Shown: positions 36,438 through 46,850 of the stretch, one piece after another
How positions within the stretch are numbered: position 1 is the stretch's first letter
Layout: every line of letters begins with the position of its first letter
From: Stropharia rugosoannulata
Taxonomy: Eukaryota; Basidiomycota; Agaricomycetes; Agaricales; Strophariaceae
DNA length: 64,000 bases
Direction: 5' to 3'
Assembly: GCA_028532985.1 (NCBI GenBank)
Contig: JANCIK010000002.1
Span: forward strand, 1 to 64,000
Notes under the pieces: model-generated
Databases searched by the model: none
What the model was told of the DNA's origin: nothing
Seen by the model: the letters and a program-made list of their open reading frames with translations, nothing else
Made by a program: the position numbers and the translations under genes

Positions 36438-38100
36438 GTGAGTCCCATTCAGCATTCACGTGCATCTTCCGTCTCTTTTTCGCCATCCTGAGTAATAACG
36501 GTCGCTTTTGGCAGGTATACGTCGAGAATGTGGACCCGCACCACTGGTGTGAGTATTTTGATCAGTGCTTCTTTTGGTGATTTCATCCTTACAAGGTGTA
36601 TGTTTAGATAACTCCACCTGCGCTTCTGGTGCAATAACATGCATGAGTAATTTTATAAAAATTGTTGGTTCAGTAGCCTACTTGTAGGACAATTGAATTT
36701 TTATTTGCTATTTACTCAGATGTATATATTGTGTGAAGCAAAACTATATAACCTTGTTTAGTTGTGCAATACATACTTAATGAGTACTGTTTAAAAAAAT
36801 ATAACACAATGGTGTTGATCAATTACTTAAGCTCCTTGCTTGCGATTCTCCCTTCCTTTCATTCAAATGTAACAATTGGAGAATCTCCGGACCCCTCTGC
36901 GGGCTTCCTCGTGTGAAGGGGTGAATGAGGCACGTTGTATGCCTGCAGTACCACTGCGCTGTGCTACTAGATGTAGTCAGGAAATTGTTCAGATGCACAA
37001 GACCGTGTGCACTGACAAACAGGGACAGATCGGATGGAGATGGAGAACAGGAGACTCTCCCGCTCTCCATCCGTTCCGTTTCTCTCGGTTAGTGCACAGC
37101 GCTATCCTCAACGCGGAAGCTGACATCGACCTTCACTCCATCCGGGGCCCGGGATCCCCGCGCTACGCCCCGTTACCACCATTTGCGTTTGTGTCCAATA
37201 CTGGCCCGGGTCTGGGCTCCCTCACCGCCATAGCTGTGCACTCTCTATCGTACTCTCCATCACACCCTGAGGTATGTAAGGCAAGCGCGTCTCAGTCCCT
37301 GTGTCGCGCGAGCTAACGCAGCGAGATGACATGAGATGAGATGAGGAGCCCAATATGCGCCAATCAAGTTCGCAATATACACACACAGCTCAAATTCTAT
37401 AAAAACAGATCACAGTGTACTGTATATCCCAGCTGGCCTCACCCTGTGTACTACACAATACACAGTAAGCACTGCGAAACACTCACTACCTAGTCCACAA
37501 TACGACGCCGCATCGTCCCATACTCAAACAATTCATTTCGCAAAGTTTCTCTGCCCCCTCATTTACTTGCTGTACACTGCGTCACCGCAGCCCCAACTTC
37601 TCATCCCCACGGGCAGTCCGGACGCCCCTCCTATTCTACCTCTGAGTACCGGGACCGCTATGCCCGGACTGACCCAGCCGTATGCAAGGCGCACATGTCT
37701 AATGCATAGGGTGGGATCCCGTTGAGAAACGGTTCATATTCAAATTCTGAAGTGGTGGCACTTGACTTTTATGTGCTGACGGAGAGAAAAAAGAACAGTT
37801 CCGAGCAGACAGACTGAAGCCCTTATGTATTTCATTTAGCAATATGATTATAAAGTGTCCTATAGCCGAGTATGTTTAAAAAAACTGTGGCAGAAAGCGC
37901 AACCAATCGCAATGTATAAATAGACGACTAGCCGAAGCGCAAGTGGCAAGCGTTGGGTTTTGCTCGGAGGTATTATACTTTTCAACATTGTCCACCCAAC
38001 GAACAAGCTTAAGCTCCCCCGAGCTTGCGACATATATTTCCCTCACTTACTCTTACAAGTTACAGGTGACAACCCTCCCGCTTCTGACAACTTTTTCACG
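36438..38100. other. Intergenic region with one possible ORF
   Basis: A 146-codon plus-strand ORF at 36876-37316 has a Pro-rich end (GSPRYAPLPPFAFVSN) that could be part of a gene, without further exons. TATAAATA at 37915-37922 lies about 180 bp upstream of the next gene and is a plausible promoter element. Confidence 0.35.
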
Positions 38101-38483
38101 ATGAACACGTATAATCCGCCCTTCCCTCACCAAAACCTTCCTCGTTATGACTACAATGGATTGGCACAGCCCACGCCTGTATATGTTAGGGATCCGAGCT
38201 CGTCCTACGTAGACATTTTACAGAGAACAGGTACGTGCTGATTCCCGGCCAAAGCCAAGTCAATCTGTACCAGTCACTTATCGCTGAATTCCACCTTCAC
38301 AGTGCATGGTGGTATGGACCACGCGGGCAGTGCGTACGCTCTACCAAGAGGAAATTTTACGATGGGAGGTAGGTACTCAGTCTGCATAATGATCCCAGCT
38401 AACCGTATGTCATAGAACCTGGTATGCGGTTCCACACGGGTCTCTGCGCCACCCAAGATGTTGGAGGTGGCACATACCGTAGC

Positions 38484-38492
38484 TACACTGGG
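38484..38492. repeat. Target-site duplication, left copy
   Basis: TACACTGGG here matches TACACTGTG at 41445-41453. Seven bases are identical and eight of nine agree. Confidence 0.65.
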
Positions 38493-38585
38493 CCGTACAA
38501 GACGTACCAGTGAACGGTCCCACTGTAGCCGTATGAGTCGGCTCGAGTGAGTTCACTCGTTCACTCAAGAATAGGCCTAATTGGG
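38493..38585. repeat. Left terminal inverted repeat
   Basis: This stretch pairs with 41351-41444 in reverse complement with scattered mismatches. It contains several short CAGTGAAC/GTTCACTC sub-motifs. Confidence 0.75.
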
Positions 38586-38799
38586 ACATACTACACTGTG
38601 CACGTACCATACGGCTCCAGAGAACCCACCTCAACAAAGGCCGGGGGCCGAGACGGCCGAGAATAATATCCCTTGAGGCCAATTAGCTAGTAAGTATACT
38701 AGTGTCTATTGCTACAAAATATAAGTGTTTTTTTTTACCAGGTCGGAGCCTGGAACACACGGCATAACTTTGTGCATCAAGGATAGTTAATTTTAGTGT

Positions 38800-39770
38800 G
38801 CTGCAATAATAACTGATATTGAGCACTATAAAACATCGGCCATATGTAGTAAAACATTGGCCATTACTAGTAAAATATTGGTTGTTTACTGATAAAAACA
38901 TCGGCCGGTACTAGTCAATATGCCGACTGTTACTAGCAAATACTACACTGACCATTACTAATAGAAATTACTAGCATGAACATCGGCCATTACTAGTGAA
39001 AAATACTGGCAGAAAATGTTGCTTGTGACTAGTATGGCTGCAACTAGTAAAAACATTAGATGGTAACGATATTGGTTGATACTAGTAAAACATGAGCCTG
39101 TACTAGCAAAGACATCGGCCGTTACAAGTAGAAATGTTGGCTGAAAATGTTGGCCATTATCACAGAAAAACATTGGTTGTTATAGGTGAAAGCATTGATC
39201 ATTACAAATCAGTAAAAACATCGGCCAATACCAGTATAAGTGTCAGCCATTACTGGTAGAAACATCAGCCATTACTAGTAAAAGTATCAGCCATTAATGG
39301 TAAAAACATCGGCCAATACTAATAAAAGTATCAGTCATTAATGGTAAAAACATCGGCCAATACTAATAAAAGTGTCAGCCATTAATAGTAGAAACATCGG
39401 CCAATACTAGTAAAAGTGTCAGCCACTACTAGTAAAAAAATCGGCCGGTACTAGTGAAAACATCGGCCAGTACTAGTAAAAAAATCGGCCGGTACTAGTG
39501 AAAACATTGGCCAGTACTAGTTAATCTTTAATAGTAAAGACATCATCCAATACTAGTAAAAGTGTCAGGCATTAGTAGTAAAAACATCGGCCGGTACTAG
39601 CTAATCATTAATAGTAAAAATATCGGCTGTTACTAGTAGAATTGTCAGGCATTAATGATAAAAACATCGGCCAGTATTAGCAAAAATTGTCAACCACTAC
39701 TAGTAAAAACATCAACTGTTACTATTAAAATTGTCAGCTGTTAATAGTAAAAACCTCAGCCTTAATTCAA
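38800..39770. repeat. Minisatellite array A
   Basis: About 40 degenerate units of roughly 22-24 bp are present, with core GGCCATTACTAGTAAAAACATC. Spacing and sequence vary, and some higher-order blocks of about 46-60 bp repeat (39280-39400 and 39410-39520). Confidence 0.85.
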
Positions 39771-40689
39771 GCTGCTTAAATGCATAGCTGAATATATACT
39801 TTACAGGGTAATAGATGGAATAGAATAGAGATAAGGTATTTAATAGTTGTTTGGAAGAAGGAAGGGCAGGGTGTGTGTCTCTATGATGGCTGTATACAAT
39901 CTGTTCATGGTTTATATATCTTGTCCACTTAGCAGCAATCTGGAGTTATTATTGAATGAGACACTCAATATTCTTGTACCATTGCTAGAGGTGGGAATAA
40001 CCCACCTCCGGTTTGCAAAACTGTTATCTCCTCCCCATTGTATAGTCACGGCCACTTTTGTGTGCTCTTCTATATTGCACACCCTTCTGCCATCCCTCTT
40101 TACTATATTTTAACTGTTTCTCTATTAGTATGTACTGGCATCTCCATGGATTATGTACCCCCATATTTTTTATATCCAGAGTTTATTTCTTGCAGACCTT
40201 ACTAGTAACCATTGGGCATGGTCATGCATCAAAACACTGAAACTTCTCTGTTACCTTTCTTTGCTTTTGGGTTTGCAAGGTTCCCCTCAATCTCTTGCCA
40301 TAACTGCACTTCTTTGAGCTCTTTTCTGGAACCTGCTCATTTAGCAGGCCTCACATCATGCCATCTGCTTTGCAAGCTATAGTAGGTTACAATATTTCCA
40401 AGTAACTGTGATTGCTGTTATCAGCATTTTTAGCGCCTATTTAAGTACTACAATAGGCTACAATATCTCTGAGTACACCATGACTTTCGGCATTAGCACA
40501 CTTGGCACTTAATTCAAATACTACACTAGTCTACAATATCTCTAAGTAAATTGTGACCATCGGCCATTATACTTATATATTAAGCATTCTAATGTGAAAT
40601 GGCCGATGACTACATAAGAGAATAAGCATCTAATATTGATATAACAACCAAGCATTCATGCTGCAGCCTGTTGGTCACCAATTAGCTGC

Positions 40690-41245
40690 GAAAAATGACC
40701 GAGTATTTACACTTTTTATGGCCGAGTATTTATGCTTTTTAATGCCGAGTATTTACACTTTTTATGGCCGAGTATTTATGCTTTTTAATGCCGAGTCTTT
40801 ATGCATTTTATGGCCGAGTATTTATGTATTTTGTAGAGGAGTATCTACACTTTTATGGCCGAGTATTTACGCATTTTATGGCCGAGTCTCTACACTTTTA
40901 TGGCCGAGTCTTTATGCATTTTATGGCCGAATATTTACATTTTTTTATGACCGAGTATTTATGCATTTTGTAGACAAGTATTTATTCTTTTATGGCCGCG
41001 TATCTACGCTTTTTATGGCCGAGTATCTACACTTTTTATGGCCAAGTATTTATGCAATTAATAGCCAAGTATTTACGCTTTTTGTGCCCAAATATCTACG
41101 CCTTTTATGGCCGAGTATTTATGCATTTTGTAGATGAGTATTTATTCTTTTATGGCCGAGTATCTACGCCTTTTATGGCCGAGTATTTATGCTTTTGATG
41201 GTCGAGTATCTACATTTTTTATGGCCGAGTATTCACGCTTCCAAT
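40690..41245. repeat. Minisatellite array B
   Basis: About 24 units of roughly 21-25 bp with core TATGGCCGAGTATTTACGC are present. The array is open in more than one frame, which creates artefactual ORFs with repeated YGRV and WPSIY motifs. Confidence 0.88.
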
Positions 41246-41350
41246 GGTCAAGCATTTATTGATCATACTAGTACTAGTACATGAATATACTACATACAAT
41301 ATCTAATGTAATATAAACGTAGTAAGACACACTCGGCGCCTCGGCGCTTT

Positions 41351-41444
41351 CCCAATTTGGAATGTGAAGTTGAGTGATTGGGAGAGTTCACTGGAGTCGA
41401 CTCATTCGTACATCTGGGCCCGTTCACTGGACCGTCTAATACGG
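41351..41444. repeat. Right terminal inverted repeat
   Basis: This is the reverse-complement partner of the left repeat; its outer end abuts TACACTG at 41445. Confidence 0.75.
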
Positions 41445-41453
41445 TACACTGTG
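41445..41453. repeat. Target-site duplication, right copy
   Basis: TACACTGTG corresponds to the left copy at 38484-38492. The host reading frame continues through it. Confidence 0.65.
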
Positions 41454-42982
41454 GCGACGCTACCTGGAGGTGGCCGCATGTCGTTGAATGCCTCTTCAAG
41501 CTCAAGCTCGACAACACTTTCAACTGCATTTTCAGGACACAGTCGCCACCCGAACCAAAATATTTCATTCCCATACACCTCGTACGGACCTATGCAGAAG
41601 GGATATCCTGCGCCGACTGTAAACAACAGACTTCCGCCGTACGGCTTGAGCCTCCCTGGCAATACCATTGCAGGCGGACATCATTACTCCCCGTATTTTG
41701 CAAGCTCAGAGCCCAAGTGAGCAAGGCGCATATGTAATAGTGTAATAGAGACAGTCTACTGAGACTATATACGCAGTATTGGGACTACACAACAAGTTTA
41801 TGGACAGGGACATTGCTCTCAAGTGTCATATGCTCCGACTATGGGACTCGCGGCGGAGTATTACGGTGCAACTGGTATGCATATTTATTATTTATTATTC
41901 GTGTTCAAAGTAGAGCTAATATAATATATGACCGCTAGAGCATGCTTACAGCAGTAGAATTGAATCAAACATGTGAGTTTGAGGGCTTTTACGTAGTCTG
42001 CGTATGCTAACTGGCACGTACGGTATAGGTATGCGCGAACAGAGACTGTCGATTACACTGGAAACCATCAAGCTCCATATTTCAATCTTGAAGATCGGGC
42101 TATTGCTTCGTGCTCAGCGATAGGTATTTGTTCGGTTTTTAAATATAATGCGGCACTGAATGAAGTGCCTTGCAGCGACCGTTGACAATCAGTGGAGACT
42201 AGATCAGCAGGGCGACACACCTTATATAGAGCACCGGAACCACTATGCATATAGTACTAGCACTATGGCGGAAGGCAGCGCTGGAACAGATGTAGGGAAC
42301 ATCACGGACACGTTGGGTGAGCAGAAATTGTATCTCATCTAAACTGAAGGGGACTAATGATGTATACAAACGCAATGATAAGCTTTGCATGAAGCCGAGC
42401 AACTCCGCGATGGGGAAACAAAACACATAATATTTGACTTGAATTCTGAGGCTACCGTGCACGAAGGGCGGTCGGTACCCCAATGTGACTCTCTTAAAAA
42501 GAGTCGCAAAGCACGTCCAAGGTGAATTATTGTTTGTTTCCCCCCGTCGTCGAATCTCTAAGCCTCTGCTTTCGCTTTTTCAGCTCGAAGAGGGGCGTCA
42601 AAACAGCTAAGACACCGCGAGCAAAGAAGGACAAGAGTCGTGCCATAGCCGGGACGGTCAACGCACTGCCCAAGAAACGCGGTACGGACTTTCTAATCGT
42701 GGCCCATCAGGGCTCTATTTCAAACAATATAAGCTGACAAGTTTCGTCAGTAACAGGGAAGAGAGAGTCCGAAATCGACACACTCAAGCTGCAGCGGCTG
42801 TATACTCCAAAGCAGCCGTATATAAAGCGCAAAGACAACAGGCAAAAGCGTGAGTCCTTTCCGCATCCCAGAATGTTCTGCTTGGAAGCTCACCTTGTAC
42901 AGCTACAATGGAGGTCAATCCTCAGATTGCGGTCGCCAGTAGCAGGGGCGTAGAATGGGAGTGGAAGATAGATGAATCGTGA

Positions 42983-43329
42983 TATCAGGGCATCATATCT
43001 ATTTTTATCAACTGATTATCGACAAGATGTCACTACTATATATATACTTATGTATACTGAAGCCTCTAGAATAATACACAGAAACATGTAGGCAAACATA
43101 AGAGATAATCTGGCTATTAAAAGCTAAAGGTGCCGTCTGGTTAAGCCCGACGCATCCCCTTCCACACTCAATTGATTCCAGTGTAACCTGACATCAAACC
43201 AGCTCATCCCATCCTAGAGTCCTAGTACTCTACACAACCGAAAGTAGCCTATAACTTCAGTATAGAATTTTCACGCAATTTGCTTGTAATTTACATGAGT
43301 TCTTAAATCAAATCGTGAGACCGAGGAGC
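42983..43329. other. Intergenic region
   Basis: I see nothing in this stretch beyond AT-rich sequence. Confidence 0.4.
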
Positions 43330-44119
43330 CTTCAGCGATGCCAATTCGAGGGACCATCATCAACCTCTTCACGCTTTGGAAGATGTCGCATATATCTCTA
43401 ATGATGCAGCTGCCTCTGACAAGCTCACTCCACCCTCTTCTCCCAAGGTAGGTGTGTTCGGGTGTGACGATGTTTGGACTGATAACGTTGATCTTCAAGG
43501 ATACTTTTGGCTCCTATGACTTCGAAGATAACGACAATGACAACAAGAATCTTATATGCCTTTCTCCGTAGTTTCTCGCTGCTTCAGATCACGCTATAGA
43601 CCTATATCGGATGCTAATGCGAGAAAAAAATTTAGGCGATGTGGCCGTGAGTTCTCCCTGCACTCGTACTGCACCTTTTACGGATTTCCTGCCCAAGATT
43701 CAACGCTACCTTTCCATGGGCTCTATCCCTGCTTTGAAATAGCTTTTTTTTCCCCCCGCAGCTGATGCCAACAATGCGATAAGCATTCGCTGATCTGCCG
43801 CAGTGCCTGACATTGACTATTACCTACGCAAACTTGCCGCGCTTGTGAAAATTTATCAAAAAGATGATTGCACTCGTGCAGGAATCATTATTACCATTCA
43901 TTCAATACAAAGAGAGTCAGGCAAGAGCGATGCTCGTTGCATTGACATGTTTGGGCTAAGTAGCTGAGCCTTCGCCTTCCAGGGGATACTAGTAACTTCG
44001 GTCCTTCATTCAGCTATGATCAGCATGCTATACAGGTTAAATCTTCTGCAGCACGTCTTTTCATAGAGAATCCCGGCGCGCTTGCGAAGGATCAGATGAC
44101 TCAATTTTTGGATATTTGA
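43330..44119 (+). CDS. Hypothetical gene fragments
   Basis: Short protein-like pieces are visible in series: one near 43340-43448 (HALEDVAYISNDAAASDKL), one near 43802-43860 (PDIDYYLRKLAALVKIY) and one near 43985-44119 (SARLFIENPGALAKDQMTQF) ending in TGA. They may be exons of one gene or relics. I could not build a continuous frame and recognise no family. Confidence 0.3.
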
Positions 44120-44895
44120 ATTATTGTCACAGCTTTATACATATGTTGCTTATCCTACCAACTGCTTGCCTCTAGCTAAAATCGTATAGTAAGGGCCTAC
44201 TTAAACGATTTGTGCCACTTCTATATTTTGTATTGACTGAACCTATGCCGCGTATCCCGGTTTTCTTATAGAGTAGGTAGCTTTGTTAGTGTTTTATGTA
44301 ACGCCGTGTATGTTGCATTTCCGACATGTAGTAGTTATACATACTTGTAAACTTCTGACCTAAACAAACGTAAAAATGACATCACTTCTGTCGGGCAACC
44401 GTCCACTATTTCAAGTGGACAGGACTCCATGGCAGCAGATTACTCGCATATTAAATGTTCAAGTTTTGTCCCTTTAAACCCCGTTGTACACGCTGTATGT
44501 AATGTATTAATTGTATTTTGGTTGGATGAATTACCCAAACTCACACATACCCCACACTAACCCCCAGGGCCCACACCATGTTGCGTGGACGAGAGCCTCA
44601 TGCGTCCGCCGACCGTCCGCTCTTATCTAGGTTATATATAGAATACATTCTCCCGCCAAGACATTTACATGGACAGGTATGTGAGCATTCGTCATGATTT
44701 GGTGTAAGAGACGTGCTTTATGTCCTTGAATAGAACAAGTATTTGTGGTCATCAAGTGATCATGGATATTTTCTTTGGTCAGTTTTCGGGTGCTTCATGT
44801 GGTTATGCTTCTCTCTCGATAAGCAAAGCTTGCTATAAAGTCAAGCGACATAAACTGAGGCTTACCGTGTCGTCCTCCAAGGCGAAATTCTAACG
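44120..44895. promoter_or_regulatory. Upstream region of the fungalysin gene
   Basis: No ORF of note is present. TATAAA at 44834-44839 lies 57 bp before the protease ATG and is a good candidate TATA box. Confidence 0.5.
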
Positions 44896-45942
44896 ATGCG
44901 CCTCCCCTTCAAAAGTCTGCTGACAGTGTCTATATTGCATTTTGCTTATGCATCAATTGCATCTGCTAGTCCATTAGAGTTTGCAACTAGACGAAACATT
45001 CAAATTGCACCTGACCTTGCTCTTGAAGCTTTCCATCCCGCCACTTCATTTCAGGTGCGCAATACATGGCATGTTCCACATTAAACTGACGTGAATAAAC
45101 TTCTTATATGGTAGACATTTGGAACTGGGATCGAGAATTTCATCTCTAGACGCTCGAAATTTGATTTGAAGAACGCGGCAATCACGTTTGCTAGTTCACA
45201 TCTTTCGAAAGATGCAAGTTCTATATCCTTCAAGTCAGGATTCTCAGGAGAAGTGTCCGATCATGCCTTCCTTGTACAGATGCACGTACGTGGCTACACT
45301 ACACATCTACTGCTTTGCATTAAACGTATATACTTAAATTCTAGAACGGAATACCATTTGCAAACGCCGTTGCTAATGTTGTATTTAACAAGGACAGCAA
45401 GGTGATAAAATGTGTTCTTTTGCAAGCAGAACACTTACTCAGAAAACTACTCGTTATAGGTCATTTCTTTTGGTTCCTCATTTGTAAACCCTTGTGCGTC
45501 TCTTTTTTGAACATATAGACAGACTCTGCATTGACGACCAACAGCGAGCTTTGCTTCCACCACACCATCAATCTCAGTACAAACAGCCATTTCTATAGCT
45601 GAAAAAGCACTCTCTGCCACATTTAATGGGCACCCACCAACACTTGAATTCTTCGCCACGCAGGAGAACAAAGCCGTGCTCACACACGTCGTACAGATCC
45701 AGAATGATGCCACCGGGGCATGGTTTGAAGCATTCGTTGATGCGCACGCAGGAGTGCTGGTATCGGTGACAGATTTTGTCACCCGCGCATCTGTAAGTTC
45801 TCCAAGGAATCAAGAAGTGTTCCAATTTTATTTACTGAATGATAAATCCGGGCTGCAGTATCGCGTTCTCCCTATTCAAGAGGAGATTTTAACGCAGGGA
45901 TTTCAAGTCCTTGTCGACCCCGAGAACCTCGCCTCGTCGCCG
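44896..45942 (+). pseudogene. Fungalysin (M36 metallopeptidase), 5' part
   Basis: The N-terminal half encodes a signal peptide (MRLPFKSLLTVSILHFAYAS) and the FTP propeptide domain. Exons are 44896-45054, 45115-45285, 45345-45401, 45460-45493, 45545-45792 and 45859-45942, with introns of 51-66 nt. Recognisable propeptide motifs are NGIPFANAVANVVFNKDSK, VISFGSSFVNP, LTHVVQIQND and FEAFVDAHAGVLVSVTDF; the sixth exon begins YRVLPIQEE. The coding sequence stops being host DNA at 45942, where a Gypsy LTR begins inside the sixth exon. Fungalysins are secreted zinc endopeptidases made as zymogens; in fungi they degrade host or substrate protein. With the insert present, translation would end in the LTR. 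Confidence 0.93.
45939..45942. repeat. Target-site duplication GCCG, left
   Basis: GCCG directly precedes the 5' LTR and recurs at 53757-53760 directly after the 3' LTR. It is 4 bp; many Ty3/Gypsy elements make 5 bp. Confidence 0.85.
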
Positions 45943-46525
45943 TGATGAGCCTGCGGCGGCTCTGCGCACGGAAACTGCACATAGCGAGCACAGCACGGCG
46001 CGCCCAAGTCCAATTCCCACGGCACCCGCGGTGACCGAGACGCTTCCCACGCCATGTACCACATGTCCTCCACATCCCCGAGCATCTATAACCCCGTGTC
46101 CAGGCAACATTTGCATTCTTATCTTTTTCTATTTGATTTCTTACAGTTTCAACAATCTACAAAATGTTCTGGGCATACGTAGGTGGCGGCAGCACTTTGT
46201 CAGTGCCTCTCGGAACTAGTACATAATGTAGAATGTATGTAGGTACAGAGGGAGATTCCCCTCGTTTCAAGCCCCCGTTTTTGCGTACTGCGTTAGTATC
46301 TGCGTTTCCTCGTCGTCTATATCTCTGCGTCTGCGAATATTACTGCGCTTTAGTCTCGTTTAGCCACCTCGCCTTAATATCATTGTTTTATTTGTGTTTC
46401 ACTAGGTTGCTAAGTGAAGCGCAACTCGCACGGAATACGCACTTGTTCACGCGTGTTTTGTGTGTCCTCATCGTCTAGTATCGTCCCCCTTCGTGCACGC
46501 ACACAAGGCGCGTGTCAGCGTATCA
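45943..46525 (+). repeat. 5' long terminal repeat of the Gypsy element
   Basis: The LTR is 583 bp, begins TGATGAG and ends GTATCA. I compared it block by block with 53174-53756 and found no difference. A CATCTATAACC motif near 46082 may serve as TATA box. Confidence 0.95.
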
Positions 46526-46528
46526 TTT

Positions 46529-46545
46529 TGGAGCCCACCGCGAGG
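46529..46545 (+). promoter_or_regulatory. Probable primer-binding site
   Basis: TGGAGCCCACCGCGAG starts three bases after the 5' LTR. TGG pairs with the CCA end of a tRNA, and the following bases could pair with an acceptor stem. I could not identify the tRNA. Confidence 0.6.
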
Positions 46546-46850
46546 GTGCTTCACCAACCATTCCGCCTTCAACCCCACTTCGTACTCGCGCTCAAACACT
46601 TCGCGAAGAGCTCATAGCAGCATTCCAAAACCCTGAAAACCTCGCTGACGACTCTCTATTCATTGACGTACCCGATTCACAAGCACTACACAACAATCTA
46701 CCAACTCCAACCTCTCCAGACTTTTCCCCAAGTGATCTTCCACTTCCAACACCTCAAACACCATCCTCTGTCTCATCCTTCGTCGAATTCTTTACAGCGC
46801 TTTCCATACATCCCCAAACTTCGTCCACACCTTCGCCAGAACCTCAAGAT

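Larger units (their letters stand above)
38493..41444. mobile_element. Non-autonomous TIR DNA element filled with minisatellites
   Basis: The element is about 2.95 kb and ends in imperfect inverted repeats of about 92 bp: 38493-38585 and 41351-41444. The outer ends read CCGTACAAGACG and, on the other strand, CCGTATTAGACG. Both continue with a CCAGTGAACGG core and finish at AATTGGG. A 7-bp perfect (9-bp with one mismatch) target duplication flanks it, which fits a Mutator-like or hAT-like origin. Removing one copy restores the host exon's frame. No transposase is visible; the interior is two minisatellite arrays with about 0.8 kb between them. Confidence 0.75.
38101..42982 (+). pseudogene. Multi-exon gene split by a TIR element
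   Basis: ATG at 38101 starts MNTYNPPFPHQNLPRYDYNG. Exons are 38101-38230, 38303-38368 and 38416 to the insertion at about 38490. The same reading frame resumes at 41445 (TVATLPGGGRMSLN) and runs to 41716, followed by 41777-41874 and further exons near 42029-42122, 42176-42315, 42385-42519, 42583-42682 and two terminal ones ending in TGA at 42982. The late exons encode a strongly basic segment (KRGVKTAKTPRAKKDK), like a nuclear localisation or DNA-contacting tail. Most of the protein is low-complexity, rich in Tyr, Gly, Ser and Pro. I do not recognise the family. The exon is intact apart from the element, so the inactivation looks recent, unless the element is spliced out. Confidence 0.55.

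Noticed and set aside
38800..39770. CRISPR-like array of regularly spaced repeats
   Set aside because: There are no unique spacers of constant length; units are directly tandem and degenerate, and the organism is a eukaryote.
40658..41198. Long ORFs with repeated YGRV/WPSIY motifs
   Set aside because: They arise from minisatellite array B; several frames are open because the unit lacks stops, and no exon signals exist.
45484..45544. In-frame stops in the fungalysin propeptide as independent damage
   Set aside because: A 51-nt intron (45494-45544, GTGCGT to CAACAG) removes both stops and restores the conserved reading.
46233..46478. 81-codon ORF inside the LTR, repeated at 53464-53709
   Set aside because: It is duplicated only because the LTR is duplicated; there is no sign of coding function.
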